From: Gemmobacter megaterium
Lineage (GTDB): Bacteria; Pseudomonadota; Alphaproteobacteria; Rhodobacterales; Rhodobacteraceae
Direction of reading: 5' to 3'
Length of the DNA: 64,000 nucleotides
Assembly: GCF_900156815.1 (NCBI RefSeq)
Contig: NZ_FTOT01000007.1
Location: 62,001 to 126,000, forward strand
Numbering within the stretch: the first letter of the stretch is position 1; each line of letters opens with the position of its first letter. The notes below the pieces were generated by a model. The model did no database searches and had not been told where the DNA came from. It saw only the letters and a list, made by a program, of their open reading frames with translations. Positions 17,607 to 27,262 of the stretch are shown here, piece by piece. Made by a program: the position numbers and the translations under genes.

Positions 17607-20600
17607 TCAGGCGACCAGGGCCTCGGCGCGTTTCAGATCGACACTGACCAGTTGGCTGACGCCCTGTTCCTGCATCGTCACACCGAACAGTCGATCCATG
17701 CGCGACATGGTGACGGCATGATGGGTAATGATCAGGAACCGCGTTTCGGTGCGCCGGGTCATCTCGTCCAGCAAGTCGCAGAACCGGGTGACATTGGCGT
17801 CATCCAGCGGGGCGTCCACCTCGTCGAGCACACAGATCGGAGCAGGATTGGCCAGGAAGACCGCAAAGATCAGCGCCAGAGCGGTGAGGGTTTGTTCGCC
17901 GCCCGACAGAAGCGAGAGCGTCGAGAGCTTTTTCCCCGGTGGCTGGCACATGATTTCCAGCCCCGCCTCCAGAGGATCGTCGGATTCGACCAGCACCAGC
18001 CGCGCCTCGCCACCATCGAACAGATGGGTGAACAGCGTGGAAAAGCTGGCATTGACCTGATCAAAGGCCGCAAGCAGGCGTTCGCGGCCTTCACGGTTCA
18101 GGCTGGCAATGCCGGCGCGCAGTTTGCGGATGGCTTCTTCAAGATCGTCTTTCTCGGCGCGCAATGTGTCGTGTTCGGTTTGCACGGCCTTTGCGTCATC
18201 CTCTGCCCGCAGGTTCACTGCGCCAAGTGCATCGCGCGCACGGCGCAGGCGCTGGGTTTCCAGATCCAGTTGGTCCGATGGCGGGATGGCCTCGGGGTCG
18301 ATCTTGAGCGTCTCGAGCAGAGCCGCAGGCGTACCGTCGGTTTCCTCGGCAATGCGTTCGGCGGCAAGGGTGGCGGTTTCCCTGGCGGCCTCGGCGCGCG
18401 CCTCGGCGCGGGCGCGGGTTTCGCGGGCCTCGCCTGCCGTGCGTTCGGCGGCGCGTTCGGCGCCTTGTGCGTCGCGCAGCGCGCCTTCGGCGGCCGCCAG
18501 CGCATCCTGTGCCGCCGTGCGCCGTGTCTCGGCCGTGTTGATCGCCTCCAACAGGTCTTCGCGCCGCGCCGCGATGTCAGAGGGCACGGCGCTGGCCTCG
18601 GCCAGTTCCTCCTCTGCCGCCTCGCGGCGCTCCTGCAATTCGGCGGCGCGTTTCTCGGCGGTGTCCAGCCGTAGGCGCCAGCCCGAGAGCTCTTTGGTCA
18701 CTTCCTGGCGGCGGCGGGTGCGGGCCTCGCCCTCGCGGCGCGCCTCGTCATGGGCAGAGCGGCGGGCGATCATGGCGAGACGGGCGGCCTCGACCGTGGA
18801 TTTCAGCGCCTCGACCGTGGCGCGGACGTCCGGCAAATCGGGAAGGTCTGCAAGGGTCTCATGGGCCTCGGACAGCCGTTCGGCAGCTTCGTCCGCATCG
18901 GACTGATAGCGGGTCTGGGCAAGCCGGGCCGATTCCAGCTTGCCTGCCGCGATGGACCTTTCGGCTTCGGCCCGCGACAAGGCACGGTTGGTCTCGGTCA
19001 CGTGGGTCTCTGCCATGCGCCGCGCCTCGCGGGCCAGTTGATCGGCGCGGGACAGGTCCGCAAGCCGCCCTGTCAGCACCTCATGCGCGGCACGAGCCCC
19101 GTCGGCGCGGGCTGATACCTCTTCAAGATCCCGCTTCAACTGGACAAGCTGGTTCAACTGACGCAGGCGCAGCGCGGCCGCCGAAGGTGCGTCGGCCGCA
19201 GCCGCCCGGAACCCGTCCCAGCGCCATAGATCACCGTCGAGGCTGACCAGACGCTGACCGGGGCGCAGGGCGGTCTGCAGCCGGGGTCCGTCGGCGGCCT
19301 CCACCAGCCCGACATGCGACAGACGCCGGGCAAGCACCGGCGGGGCGCCGACATGCGCCGCCAGCGGGCTGGCCCCCTGAGGCAGCGGAACGGTTTCGTC
19401 ATAGTCTGGCAGAAGCGCCCAGCCAGACACACCATCATCGAGGATTTCCGGCGCGCGCAGGTCATCGGCGATGGCGGCGCCAAGCGCGGCCTCGTATCCC
19501 GGTTCCACCACCAGACGGTCGAGCAGCTGGCTGCCGGCCTGGGATTCCCTGTCCACCAACCTGGCCAGGGCGGCGACCTCGGCGCGCAGGGCGTTGGCCT
19601 CGCCTTCGGCGGACGAGCGCGCAGCGCGGGCCTCGGCCTCGCGCGACTGGGCCTCGGCACGCGCGAGTTCGGTCCCGGCCAGCGCGGCTTCAGCATCTTC
19701 GACCATTGTGGCCGCCTCGGCCTGTGCCTCTTCGGCGATGGCCTGATCTTCGGCGGCGCGGTGCAGACCCTCCGACGCGGCCTCGGCCGCAGAGACGGCG
19801 CGGGCCACCTCGGCGCGCGCCTTCTCCAGCGCCGCCGTCGCCTCTTGCACCAGGCGCTGCGCCGATTGATGGCGGGCCGACAGGCGGGCGGCATCTTCGG
19901 TTGCCTCGGCAAGATCGCTTTCACGCGACGCCAGAACGGATGCCGCCTCGCGGGCCGCGTCGGACAGTTCGGCAAGCCGATCCGGCTCGCCCTCTTGCGC
20001 GCGAGCCAGTTGATCGAGCTCCCACTCCAGCCGGGCGAGGGTCTCGCCGGCGTCGCGGTTCAGGCCCGCCTCTCGTTCGGCATCGCGCTGCAACTGGGCG
20101 ATCCGCGCGCGCAGCGCCTCCACCGCTTCGCGCGCGCGCGATTCCTGATCTGACAAGGCGTCGCGCTGCACCAGCAGACGTTGCAGGACGGCCCCAGCGA
20201 TCGCCTCTTCCTCGCGCAGGGGCGGCAGGCTGTCTTCGGCGTTCTGACGGTCGGTGGCCGCCTTGCGCGCCGCGGCTTCTGCGGCAGAAGCCAGATGGAT
20301 CGCCTCGGACAATTGCCGCAACGCCGACATGCGGGCTGTATCGGCCTCGTGCCAGCGGCGGAACAGCAACATTCCTTCGGCGCGGCGCAGATCGACCCCG
20401 ATTTCGCGGTATCGTGCGGCCTGACGGGCCTGGCGGGCCAATGTCGCCAGTTGCTGGGCCAACTGCTCCAGCACATCATCGACACGGGTCAGGTTGGTTT
20501 CAGCCGCGGTCAGGCGCAATTCCGCCTCGTGTCGTCGCTGATAGAGGCCCGAGATTCCCGCCGCCTCTTCCAGCACGCGGCGGCGGCTGCGGGGCTTGGC

Positions 20601-21086
20601 GTTGATCAGTTCAGAGATTTGCCCCTGCCGCACCAATGCAGGCGAATGGGCCCCGGTCGAGGCATCGAGGAACAGCATCTGGACGTCCTTGGCGCGCACC
20701 TCCTTGCCATTGGCGCGATAGGCGGACCCAGCGTCACGGGTGATCCGGCGGCTGACTTCCAGAACATCCGCATCGTTGAACCCCGACGGGGCCAGCCGGT
20801 CGGAATTGTCGATGCTCAGCGCAACCTCGGCGAAATGGCGGGCGCCACGGGTTGCGGCGCCGGCGAAAATCACATCTTCCATCTCGCCGCCACGCATGGC
20901 CGTGGGGCGGTTTTCGCCCATGACCCAGCGCAATGCCTCCAGCAGATTGGATTTTCCGCAGCCGTTCGGACCGACCACCCCGGTCAGGCCGTCGGCAATA
21001 AGAAGTTCCGTCGGATCGACGAAACTCTTGAAGCCATTCAGGCGCAGGCGGGTGAATCGCAAGGGGCACTCCGGTCTATCGGGCAT
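17607..21086 (-). CDS. smc: chromosome segregation protein SMC
   Basis: An 1159-residue SMC ATPase of full length. Walker A GPNGCGKS is at 39-46; two long Ala/Glu/Arg-rich coiled coils flank a hinge at about 510-650; and the C-terminal head has the signature LSGGEQTLTALAL near 1060 and Walker B CVLDEVDAPLDD. It forms the condensin core with ScpA/ScpB, which are not in the window. The annotated ATG gives MPDRPECPLRF; a TTG nine codons later has GGAG six bases upstream and gives a more usual N-terminus, so the true start is uncertain. The 3' end carries copy C of the 3'-end element. Confidence 0.96.
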   Translation of the reverse strand: MPDRPECPLRFTRLRLNGFKSFVDPTELLIADGLTGVVGPNGCGKSNLLEALRWVMGENRPTAMRGGEMEDVIFAGAATRGARHFAEVALSIDNSDRLAPSGFNDADVLEVSRRITRDAGSAYRANGKEVRAKDVQMLFLDASTGAHSPALVRQGQISELINAKPRSRRRVLEEAAGISGLYQRRHEAELRLTAAETNLTRVDDVLEQLAQQLATLARQARQAARYREIGVDLRRAEGMLLFRRWHEADTARMSALRQLSEAIHLASAAEAAARKAATDRQNAEDSLPPLREEEAIAGAVLQRLLVQRDALSDQESRAREAVEALRARIAQLQRDAEREAGLNRDAGETLARLEWELDQLARAQEGEPDRLAELSDAAREAASVLASRESDLAEATEDAARLSARHQSAQRLVQEATAALEKARAEVARAVSAAEAASEGLHRAAEDQAIAEEAQAEAATMVEDAEAALAGTELARAEAQSREAEARAARSSAEGEANALRAEVAALARLVDRESQAGSQLLDRLVVEPGYEAALGAAIADDLRAPEILDDGVSGWALLPDYDETVPLPQGASPLAAHVGAPPVLARRLSHVGLVEAADGPRLQTALRPGQRLVSLDGDLWRWDGFRAAAADAPSAAALRLRQLNQLVQLKRDLEEVSARADGARAAHEVLTGRLADLSRADQLAREARRMAETHVTETNRALSRAEAERSIAAGKLESARLAQTRYQSDADEAAERLSEAHETLADLPDLPDVRATVEALKSTVEAARLAMIARRSAHDEARREGEARTRRRQEVTKELSGWRLRLDTAEKRAAELQERREAAEEELAEASAVPSDIAARREDLLEAINTAETRRTAAQDALAAAEGALRDAQGAERAAERTAGEARETRARAEARAEAARETATLAAERIAEETDGTPAALLETLKIDPEAIPPSDQLDLETQRLRRARDALGAVNLRAEDDAKAVQTEHDTLRAEKDDLEEAIRKLRAGIASLNREGRERLLAAFDQVNASFSTLFTHLFDGGEARLVLVESDDPLEAGLEIMCQPPGKKLSTLSLLSGGEQTLTALALIFAVFLANPAPICVLDEVDAPLDDANVTRFCDLLDEMTRRTETRFLIITHHAVTMSRMDRLFGVTMQEQGVSQLVSVDLKRAEALVA

Positions 21087-21267
21087 GCATCGTCTCGGGC
21101 GCGCGCGCGCGAGTCAAGCTGATACGCCAGATTTCGGCTCCGCGCACACCGCAAATACCAGATAGGGCAGGCATTGCCCGGACCCGGCCCGCGGCAGCCC
21201 TGCGGATCCCTCAGGCAGCGGACCGAACCGGGCCAGCGCGCCACGGGATTGCACGACCTTTGCCCTG

Positions 21268-21309
21268 ATTTCGCCTCATTGTGTCGGCAGCTTGGTTTCA
21301 AGGCGAAAT
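21268..21309. promoter_or_regulatory. 9-bp inverted repeat in leader of small membrane protein
   Basis: ATTTCGCCT at 21268-21276 and AGGCGAAAT at 21301-21309, spaced by 24 bases. The right arm ends just before the GGAG ribosome site, so the pair could be a leader hairpin affecting translation or a split operator. Confidence 0.35.
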
Positions 21310-21322
21310 ACGGAGTCGGCAA

Positions 21323-21538
21323 ATGATCATGGCATCCATCCTTGTTGGCATCGTGGCGGGTTCTGTGTCCTTCATTGCCGGACTTGTGACCGGGCAGGGC
21401 CTGATGTCGTCGGTCGGCCTCTATGTGGCAGGGGGCATGGTGGGGATGTTCGCGGCAATAGCGATGGCCGGTCTGCGCCAGCTTGCCCGCAGCCAGCATT
21501 CCGCTGAACAGGCCGGGCTGAGCACCGCGCAGGGCTGA
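21323..21538 (+). CDS. small two-helix membrane protein, unknown function
   Basis: A 71-residue protein with two hydrophobic segments (ASILVGIVAGSVSFIAGLV and GLYVAGGMVGMFAAIAMAGL) joined by a short Gly/Ser loop, then a polar tail. GGAG lies 7 nt before the ATG, so I start here rather than at 21281. Similar small inner-membrane proteins occur in Rhodobacterales, but I know no function. It is divergent from smc and has its own hairpin terminator. Confidence 0.7.
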   Translation: MIMASILVGIVAGSVSFIAGLVTGQGLMSSVGLYVAGGMVGMFAAIAMAGLRQLARSQHSAEQAGLSTAQG

Positions 21539-21994
21539 GGCGCGATTTCCACCATTCCAGAAACAATGGCACAAGCCATGCCGGGCCTTGCGGCCCGGCG
21601 TTTGCGCGTGTGCCTGCCGCCGATACCTCCCCACATCTTGATCATGCTCCCCGACCAAGCGGGCGAATCAGCGGGATGACGCGCTGCCGTGGCTTGGCCG
21701 CGAATATACCCATGGTTGTGCGCGCAGACATTGTGGCGTGATTGCGGCAGAGAAACGGCAGGACGGCGGCGCCTGCGGTTGCGGATCTGACCCGCAAAAC
21801 GCCAATTTCCCATTCGCATCATGACCCCAAATCGGTAAAATGAAGGGGTAAAGGTAAATGATTGCGAGTGTTTGGAAAGCTGCCGCAATTCCAAGTTTTG
21901 GACAGAACAGGAAGCGTGCGTTTCGCGCGAACCGCTTTCTTGTGCCCGGAAGTGTGTTGCGAGTACCTCGCCGACTGTTGCAGAGAGAGCCACA
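21539..21994. other. 456-bp intergenic region
   Basis: Holds the terminator of the small membrane protein, then about 230 bp with nothing recognised, then an AT-richer stretch around 21830-21865 that is the most likely promoter region for the sugar transferase. No plausible gene on either strand. Confidence 0.6.
21580..21599 (+). terminator. hairpin terminator after small membrane protein
   Basis: GCCGGGCC, loop TTGC, GGCCCGGC: a perfect 8-bp stem followed by GTTT, 41 bp after the stop codon. Confidence 0.7.
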
Positions 21995-22693
21995 ATGACC
22001 CTGACCTACGGACGCTTCGAAACCGATGCCGATCTGCCGGGCGGCATCAATGCGCACCAGCCAGCCGATACAGGGTACCGACAGCGCGGGGTCTATCGCC
22101 ATGGTCTGAAACGCTTGCTGGATGTCGTGATCGTCGTTCTGGCTGCCCCGTTCGTGGTGCCGCTGATCATGATGCTTGCCTTGGCGGTGATGCGGGATGG
22201 TGGGCGCCCGTTCTATGCGCAGGACCGGGTTGGAAAGGGCGGCCGCACCTTCCGGATGTGGAAACTGCGCAGCATGGTGACCGATGCCGATGAACGGATG
22301 ATCGCGCATCTGGCCAGCGACCCCGCAGCGCGGCGCGAATGGGACGAAACGCAAAAGCTTCAGGATGACCCCCGGATTACATCCTTTGGCCGTTTCTTGC
22401 GCAAATCATCGCTGGATGAACTGCCCCAACTGTTCAATGTTCTGATCGGCGACATGAGCCTTGTCGGCCCGCGCCCGATGATGGTGAGCCAAAAGGTGCT
22501 GTACCCGTCGACCGCCTATTACGAACTGCGTCCCGGCATCACCGGATATTGGCAGACCGCCGGCCGCAACAAGACAACCTTTGCCGCGCGGGCGCATTTC
22601 GACAGCGAGTACGAGCGGGAGTTGTCGTTCCGGACCGATGCGGAAATTCTGGTCCGCACCGTGGGCGTCGTTGTCAAAGGAACCGGGTGCTGA
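21995..22693 (+). CDS. undecaprenyl-phosphate sugar phosphotransferase (ExoY/WbaP C-terminal type)
   Basis: A 232-residue polyisoprenyl-phosphate hexose-1-phosphate transferase that starts assembly of a lipid-linked glycan. One membrane span ([23 protein letters not shown], about 40-60) precedes the catalytic domain with [40 protein letters not shown] and the C-terminal [13 protein letters not shown]. It is the short ExoY-like form without the extra N-terminal spans of WbaP. The ATG follows AGAGAG. It ends 4 bp from the convergent ABC transporter. No linked polysaccharide cluster is adjacent. Confidence 0.93.
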   Translation: MTLTYGRFETDADLPGGINAHQPADTGYRQRGVYRHGLKRLLDVVIVVLAAPFVVPLIMMLALAVMRDGGRPFYAQDRVGKGGRTFRMWKLRSMVTDADERMIAHLASDPAARREWDETQKLQDDPRITSFGRFLRKSSLDELPQLFNVLIGDMSLVGPRPMMVSQKVLYPSTAYYELRPGITGYWQTAGRNKTTFAARAHFDSEYERELSFRTDAEILVRTVGVVVKGTGC

Positions 22694-22697
22694 ACCG

Positions 22698-23393
22698 TCA
22701 GACCCCGACATAGCGTTCGAATTGGGGGCTTTCGCTGGTCAAGGCGCTGATCGGCAGGGTCTCTGCAACCCGCCCGCCGCTGACAAAGGCCACATGATCT
22801 GCGACGGACAGCACGGCATCGACCCGCTGTTCTACCAGCACAACCGCCACACCGGCGGCTTTCAAGGACAGGATGGTTTCGCGGATAAGCGTGATCATCG
22901 AGGGCTGGAGCCCCTCTGTCGGCTCGTCCAGCAGCAGAACTGCGGGCTCCAGGCACAACGCGCGGGCAATCGCCAGCATCTGCTGTTCCCCCCCCGACAA
23001 GGTTGAAGCCGTCTGGCCAAGACGCTCGCGCAGGCGCGGAAACAGATTCAGCACATGTTCGCGGGTTGCAGCGCCCTTTCGGCGCGTCATCAGGCCCACT
23101 TCGATATTCTCGGCCACGGTCAGCGGGCCGAACAGGCGACGGCCCTGCGGCACATAGCCGATCCCCCGACCCGGCACCTCATGCGCGGGTAGATGGTGGA
23201 TCGGCTGTCCATCCAGGACAATCCGCCCTGCCGTCACCCGAACCTGCCCCATGATCGCCAGCAGCATGGTTGTCTTGCCTGCGCCGTTGCGCCCCATGAC
23301 GCAGGTGATCTGGCCCGCCTTGGCGCTCAGACCGAGGCCGCGCAGAACCTGCACCGCGCCATACCCGCCATCGACCTCTGCCAGTTCCAGCAT
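22698..23393 (-). CDS. branched-chain amino acid-type ABC transporter ATPase (LivF-like)
   Basis: A 231-residue ATPase. Walker A GRNGAGKTT is at about 35-43, Q-loop YVPQGRRLF, signature LSGGEQQML, Walker B AVLLLDEPTEG. The short length and VPQGRRLFGPLTV motif fit LivF rather than LivG. Its ATG directly follows the LivG stop. It is the last gene of the livK-H-M-G-F-like operon that imports a small organic solute. It ends 4 bp from the convergent sugar transferase with no evident terminator between. Confidence 0.94.
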   Translation of the reverse strand: MLELAEVDGGYGAVQVLRGLGLSAKAGQITCVMGRNGAGKTTMLLAIMGQVRVTAGRIVLDGQPIHHLPAHEVPGRGIGYVPQGRRLFGPLTVAENIEVGLMTRRKGAATREHVLNLFPRLRERLGQTASTLSGGEQQMLAIARALCLEPAVLLLDEPTEGLQPSMITLIRETILSLKAAGVAVVLVEQRVDAVLSVADHVAFVSGGRVAETLPISALTSESPQFERYVGV

Positions 23394-24098
23394 TCAGCCC
23401 CCCAGATAGGCGGCCTGAACCGCCGGATTGGCCCGGATCTGCGCAGGTGTACCCGTGGCGAGGACCTGGCCGGAATTCAGCACGGTGATGTTCTGGGCAA
23501 GATCCATCACAACGTCCATGTTGTGCTCTATCAGCAGAACAGTGGCGGCGGGAACCAGCCCCCGGACCAGTGTCTTGAAAGTGGCAATTTCCGCATCGGC
23601 AAGACCTTGCGTCGGCTCGTCCAGAATAAGCAGCCGCGGCCGGAGCGCCAAGCCCATGGCGATTTCCAGCAAACGCTGATGACCATAGGCCAGCGTCCCG
23701 GCGCGTTGGTCCGCCAGATGATCCAGCCCCACACGCGCCAGCGCGGCCAGAGTTCCGGCCCGCAGATCGCCCGAATGGCGCTGCACCGCAAGCGCGACAT
23801 TGTCGAACACCGAAAGCCGCGCATAGATCGAGGTGATCTGGAACGTATAGGCAATGCCCCGCGCCACCCGCGCATGGGCGGGCAAGCGGGAAATATCCTC
23901 GCCGCCCAGGATGATCGTGCCGGCCTGCATGGCGATACGGCCCGACAGCAGGCCGACCAGCGTGGTCTTGCCCGCCCCGTTCGGCCCGATCAGGGCGTGA
24001 ATCTCGCCATGGTGCAGATCGAGGTCAACGCCATCAACCGCCTTGACCCCGCCGAAATGCCGGGTCAGCCTGCGCGCCGACAGGATCACGGCAGCCAT
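23394..24098 (-). CDS. branched-chain amino acid-type ABC transporter ATPase (LivG-like)
   Basis: A 234-residue ATPase with Walker A GPNGAGKTTLVGLL, FQITSIYARLSVFDNVALA (LivG-type Q-loop region), AYGHQRLLEIAMGLALRP in place of a canonical LSGGQ signature as is common in LivG, and Walker B LLILDEPTQGL. I use the ATG with AAGGTGG upstream; a GTG three codons earlier is possible. The start overlaps the end of the permease gene by 13 bp, which indicates coupled translation. Confidence 0.94.
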   Translation of the reverse strand: MAAVILSARRLTRHFGGVKAVDGVDLDLHHGEIHALIGPNGAGKTTLVGLLSGRIAMQAGTIILGGEDISRLPAHARVARGIAYTFQITSIYARLSVFDNVALAVQRHSGDLRAGTLAALARVGLDHLADQRAGTLAYGHQRLLEIAMGLALRPRLLILDEPTQGLADAEIATFKTLVRGLVPAATVLLIEHNMDVVMDLAQNITVLNSGQVLATGTPAQIRANPAVQAAYLGG

Positions 24099-25021
24099 CT
24101 GACCCACCTTTCACGCACCGCACCCAGCACACCGCGCGGCGCGAACAGAACCAGCACCAGCAGCGCCCCCCCGATCACCGCAAGATGGGCTGTGGTATAG
24201 CTGGACGCGATGTCGATCAGATAGAACATCAGCGCCACACCCAGGACCGGCCCCAGCGTGGTGCCAGCGCCACCCAGCAACACCCAGAGCAGCGGCAGGA
24301 TGGAAAACTGCGTCGCCACGAAACTTGCCCCGACATAGCCGAACATGACGCCATAGGCCGCCCCGGCCGTTCCCGCGTAAACCCCCGAAAGCACCAGCGC
24401 CGCAAGTTTGACCCGGAACGGATCATATCCCAGCATCCTGCTGCGGTCCTCGTTCTCACGCATTGCGACCATGACCCGCCCCAGGCGCGACCGCACAAGA
24501 ACCAGTTGCCCCAGCAACGCAGCGCCGAAGATCGCCAGCGCGACGGCATAGCGGGTTGAATCCTGCGACAGGTCAAGTGGCCCGATGACACGCGATGCCC
24601 GTGCAAGGTTGAACCCCTCTTCGCCGCGCGTGTAGCTGGTGAAATACATCACCGTCAGATAGCCGGCCTGCGCGAACATCAGCGTCACGATCATGAAGCT
24701 GACGCCCGCAGTGCGCAGCGCCAGCAAGCCGATCGCCAGCGCCAGCGCACCACCGGCCAAAAGCCCCATGGGCAGCGCCGCAAGCGCCGACCAGCCGCCG
24801 TGGTGCGTCAGCAACCCCGTGGCATACATGCCCGCACCAAAGAACAGCGCATGGCCAAGGCTCAGCAAGCCCGTATAGCCAAAGGCGATGTTGTACCCCA
24901 TGGCATAGACCGCCAACAGCAGGATGCGGGCGGTATTGGTGTGGTGATAGGGCGGCAGAACCATGCTGAGCCCGGCAAGCGCCAGGATCACCGCCAGATG
25001 CAGGGCCAGATCGCGCGTCAT
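24086..25021 (-). CDS. ABC transporter permease (LivM-like)
   Basis: A 311-residue inner-membrane permease with about nine hydrophobic segments. Hallmarks: NIAFGYTGLLSLGHALFFGAGMY near residue 45 and RENEDRSRMLGYDPFRVKLAALVLSG, the EAA-like cytoplasmic loop of LivM proteins. Its ATG overlaps the LivH stop as ATGA. A long in-frame upstream extension lies within LivH and is rejected. Confidence 0.94.
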   Translation of the reverse strand: MTRDLALHLAVILALAGLSMVLPPYHHTNTARILLLAVYAMGYNIAFGYTGLLSLGHALFFGAGMYATGLLTHHGGWSALAALPMGLLAGGALALAIGLLALRTAGVSFMIVTLMFAQAGYLTVMYFTSYTRGEEGFNLARASRVIGPLDLSQDSTRYAVALAIFGAALLGQLVLVRSRLGRVMVAMRENEDRSRMLGYDPFRVKLAALVLSGVYAGTAGAAYGVMFGYVGASFVATQFSILPLLWVLLGGAGTTLGPVLGVALMFYLIDIASSYTTAHLAVIGGALLVLVLFAPRGVLGAVRERWVRWLP

Positions 25022-25896
25022 GTCCGCTCTCCGAACAGGCCCTGCGGGCGGAACACCAGAACCAGCGCGACGAAAAGTGTCGCCAGGATCTTGGCCAGCG
25101 TGGGCGACCAGAAGAACGAGATCACCCCATCCGACAGCCCGATCACCAAAGCGGCGATCAGCGTACCGCGGATCGAGCCCAGCCCGCCAATGATGACCAC
25201 GATGAAGGACAGCAACAGCGGATCGTGCCCCATCAGATAATGCGCCTGCTGGATCGGGACCAGAAGAACCGCCGCCAACGCCGCCAGCCCCGCCCCAAGC
25301 GCAAAGACCATCGCATACACGCGGTCCACATTGATGCCAAAGGCCCGCGCCGTATCCCTGTCGATCTGGGTGGCCCGCATGACAAGACCGGCGCGGCTGC
25401 GGTTCATCAACACCCAGACCGCAACCAGTACAGCCACCGCTGCCACGACCACGACAATCTTGTACCCCGAATACCCGAACCACGGAAACTGGATGCGCCA
25501 GACGAACGGCGCCTCGATCGGTCGGGCATCGGGGCCGAAAAAGCTGAGCGCAGCCTGTTGCAGGATGTAGGACAGGCCGATGGTGGCCACGATGGTGGCC
25601 TCTGGCTCATATCCCAGCCGCTTGAGCACCGCCCAGTCCGCCAGCGCCGCCATGGCCGCGACGATCAGCGGCGCAAGGACAAGGGCCGCCAGAAAGGCCA
25701 CCCAGGCGGGCCCCGGAACCGCCTGCGCAACAAACCACGCCAGCACAGCGCCCAGCATGAAGAATTCGCCATGGGCGACATTCACCACCCGCATGACGCC
25801 GAACACCAGGCTGAGCCCGACCGCCGTCAGCGCAAGGACAGCGGCCATGACCGTGCCCTCCATCAGGGCCAGCAACAGGAAGGGGCCGGAAATCAT
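25018..25896 (-). CDS. ABC transporter permease (LivH-like)
   Basis: A 292-residue permease with about eight membrane segments. Typical LivH motifs: GLSLVFGVMRVVNVAHGEFFMLGA near residue 25 and ATQIDRDTARAFGINVDRVYAMVF with IIGGLGSIRGTLIAA further on. AAGGGA lies before the ATG. The gene sits 44 bp after the binding-protein gene and overlaps LivM by 4 bp. Confidence 0.94.
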   Translation of the reverse strand: MISGPFLLLALMEGTVMAAVLALTAVGLSLVFGVMRVVNVAHGEFFMLGAVLAWFVAQAVPGPAWVAFLAALVLAPLIVAAMAALADWAVLKRLGYEPEATIVATIGLSYILQQAALSFFGPDARPIEAPFVWRIQFPWFGYSGYKIVVVVAAVAVLVAVWVLMNRSRAGLVMRATQIDRDTARAFGINVDRVYAMVFALGAGLAALAAVLLVPIQQAHYLMGHDPLLLSFIVVIIGGLGSIRGTLIAALVIGLSDGVISFFWSPTLAKILATLFVALVLVFRPQGLFGERT

Positions 25897-25940
25897 GGGC
25901 AGTCCCTTGTCGGGGCCGGCGCCTGGCCGGCCCTCATGTG

Positions 25941-27230
25941 TCAGAAGGAGTGCGTTGTATAATCCACCGCATCGGGGTACATGCCATCCTCGATGGAGGT
26001 GCGATGCACGCGGATCAGCTTGCCGCTCTCGACCTTCGAGATATTCTGGTGGCCAAAGACCTGGTGGGTCTTGCCGTGGAACATCTTGTCGCCTTGCGGG
26101 TGCTCGATGCCCTCGGCCATCGTCGTCATGGCCTCCATCGCCTCGACGAACTTCTGCCGTTCGGCCGGACCCTGATACCCGGCCTCTTCCATGCCCCGCT
26201 TGATCAGGAACAGGGTTTCCCAGCAACTGAACATATGGGCGTAGGTCGAGATATCGCGCGCATCCGAGACCGAGGCGCCGTTGTCATCCACGCCAACCGC
26301 TGCGCGATAGGCGCGCTCCGCCTCGGTCGCATCCGGCTGGATATTGCGGCAATGGCCCTCCCAGAAATGGGTGCCTTCCAGAAATTCCAGACCAGGCGCG
26401 GCCATGTCGACCGCCTCCAGGCTGTCGATGAAGCCAAAAATCTCTGGCCGCGCACCACGGCCATAGAACTCTCCCAGCTCTTTGCAAAATGTCAGAACGG
26501 CCGGACCGATCATCACATGGTACAGAACCTCGGTCTCCTTGGGGATGCGCGGGAAATACCGGGTAAAGCTGGTTTCGGTCGGCGGAATAGCAACATGGGC
26601 GATCACCTCGCCGCCCTGCGCCTTGACCGCCTCGGTAAAGAAATCGCGGTGATCGTGGCCAAAGGCATAGTCGGGGAAGATCATCGTGACCTTCTTGCCC
26701 AGGTTCTGCGTCACCCAGGGCGCCATCGACGACACCTGCGACCGCACATCCGTGATACCCGGTTGCAGCGTCCAGCGGTTCAACATGCCGCTGGCAACAT
26801 GGAACCCCTCGGAGCAGACCAGATATGGCACCCGCAACTCTGCGGCACGCGGCGCCGATCCGATCACCACATGGGAAAACAGCGGGCCGAAAATCAGGTC
26901 GCAATTCGCCTGGCGGGTCAGCTTCTCGACCACCTCGGCCCCGCGTTTGGGATCGGTGCCATCATCTTCAAACACGATCTCGACCGGGCGGCCATTGATG
27001 CCGCCCTGATCGTTCAGCAGCTTCAGGGCTGCCTGCGTCGTGCGTTCGTACCAACGCCCATAGGCGGCCCCGATGCCGGTGCGGTGCAACTGGAACCCCA
27101 GCTTGATGGGCGCCGCGCTTTGCGCATGGGCAAAACGGCCCGGCAGCGCCAGGGCGGCCCCGCCCGCCGCCAGCCCGGCCAGAACCGACCTGCGCGTCGA
27201 TCTGCCTTTGAAACTTGGGTGAATGGTCAT
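25941..27230 (-). CDS. ABC transporter substrate-binding protein (LivK-like), Tat signal
   Basis: A 429-residue periplasmic binding protein of the type 1 (Peripla_BP_6) fold. The N-terminus has a twin-arginine signal (RSTRRSVLAG at about 10-19, cleavage after AHA), followed by IKLGFQLHRTGIGAAYGRW. This group usually binds amino acids, amides, short acids or aromatic acids; the ligand cannot be told. It is first of five genes forming a complete importer. GGGAGG lies 8 nt before the ATG. Export in folded form by Tat is a less usual feature for this family. Confidence 0.92.
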   Translation of the reverse strand: MTIHPSFKGRSTRRSVLAGLAAGGAALALPGRFAHAQSAAPIKLGFQLHRTGIGAAYGRWYERTTQAALKLLNDQGGINGRPVEIVFEDDGTDPKRGAEVVEKLTRQANCDLIFGPLFSHVVIGSAPRAAELRVPYLVCSEGFHVASGMLNRWTLQPGITDVRSQVSSMAPWVTQNLGKKVTMIFPDYAFGHDHRDFFTEAVKAQGGEVIAHVAIPPTETSFTRYFPRIPKETEVLYHVMIGPAVLTFCKELGEFYGRGARPEIFGFIDSLEAVDMAAPGLEFLEGTHFWEGHCRNIQPDATEAERAYRAAVGVDDNGASVSDARDISTYAHMFSCWETLFLIKRGMEEAGYQGPAERQKFVEAMEAMTTMAEGIEHPQGDKMFHGKTHQVFGHQNISKVESGKLIRVHRTSIEDGMYPDAVDYTTHSF

Positions 27231-27262
27231 GGTGCGCCCTCCCAGTGAATGGCGTGCAAGGT

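Noticed and set aside
21099-21111. Alternating GC run, possible Z-DNA or fragile site
   Set aside because: Only 13 bases; expected occasionally in DNA of this composition.
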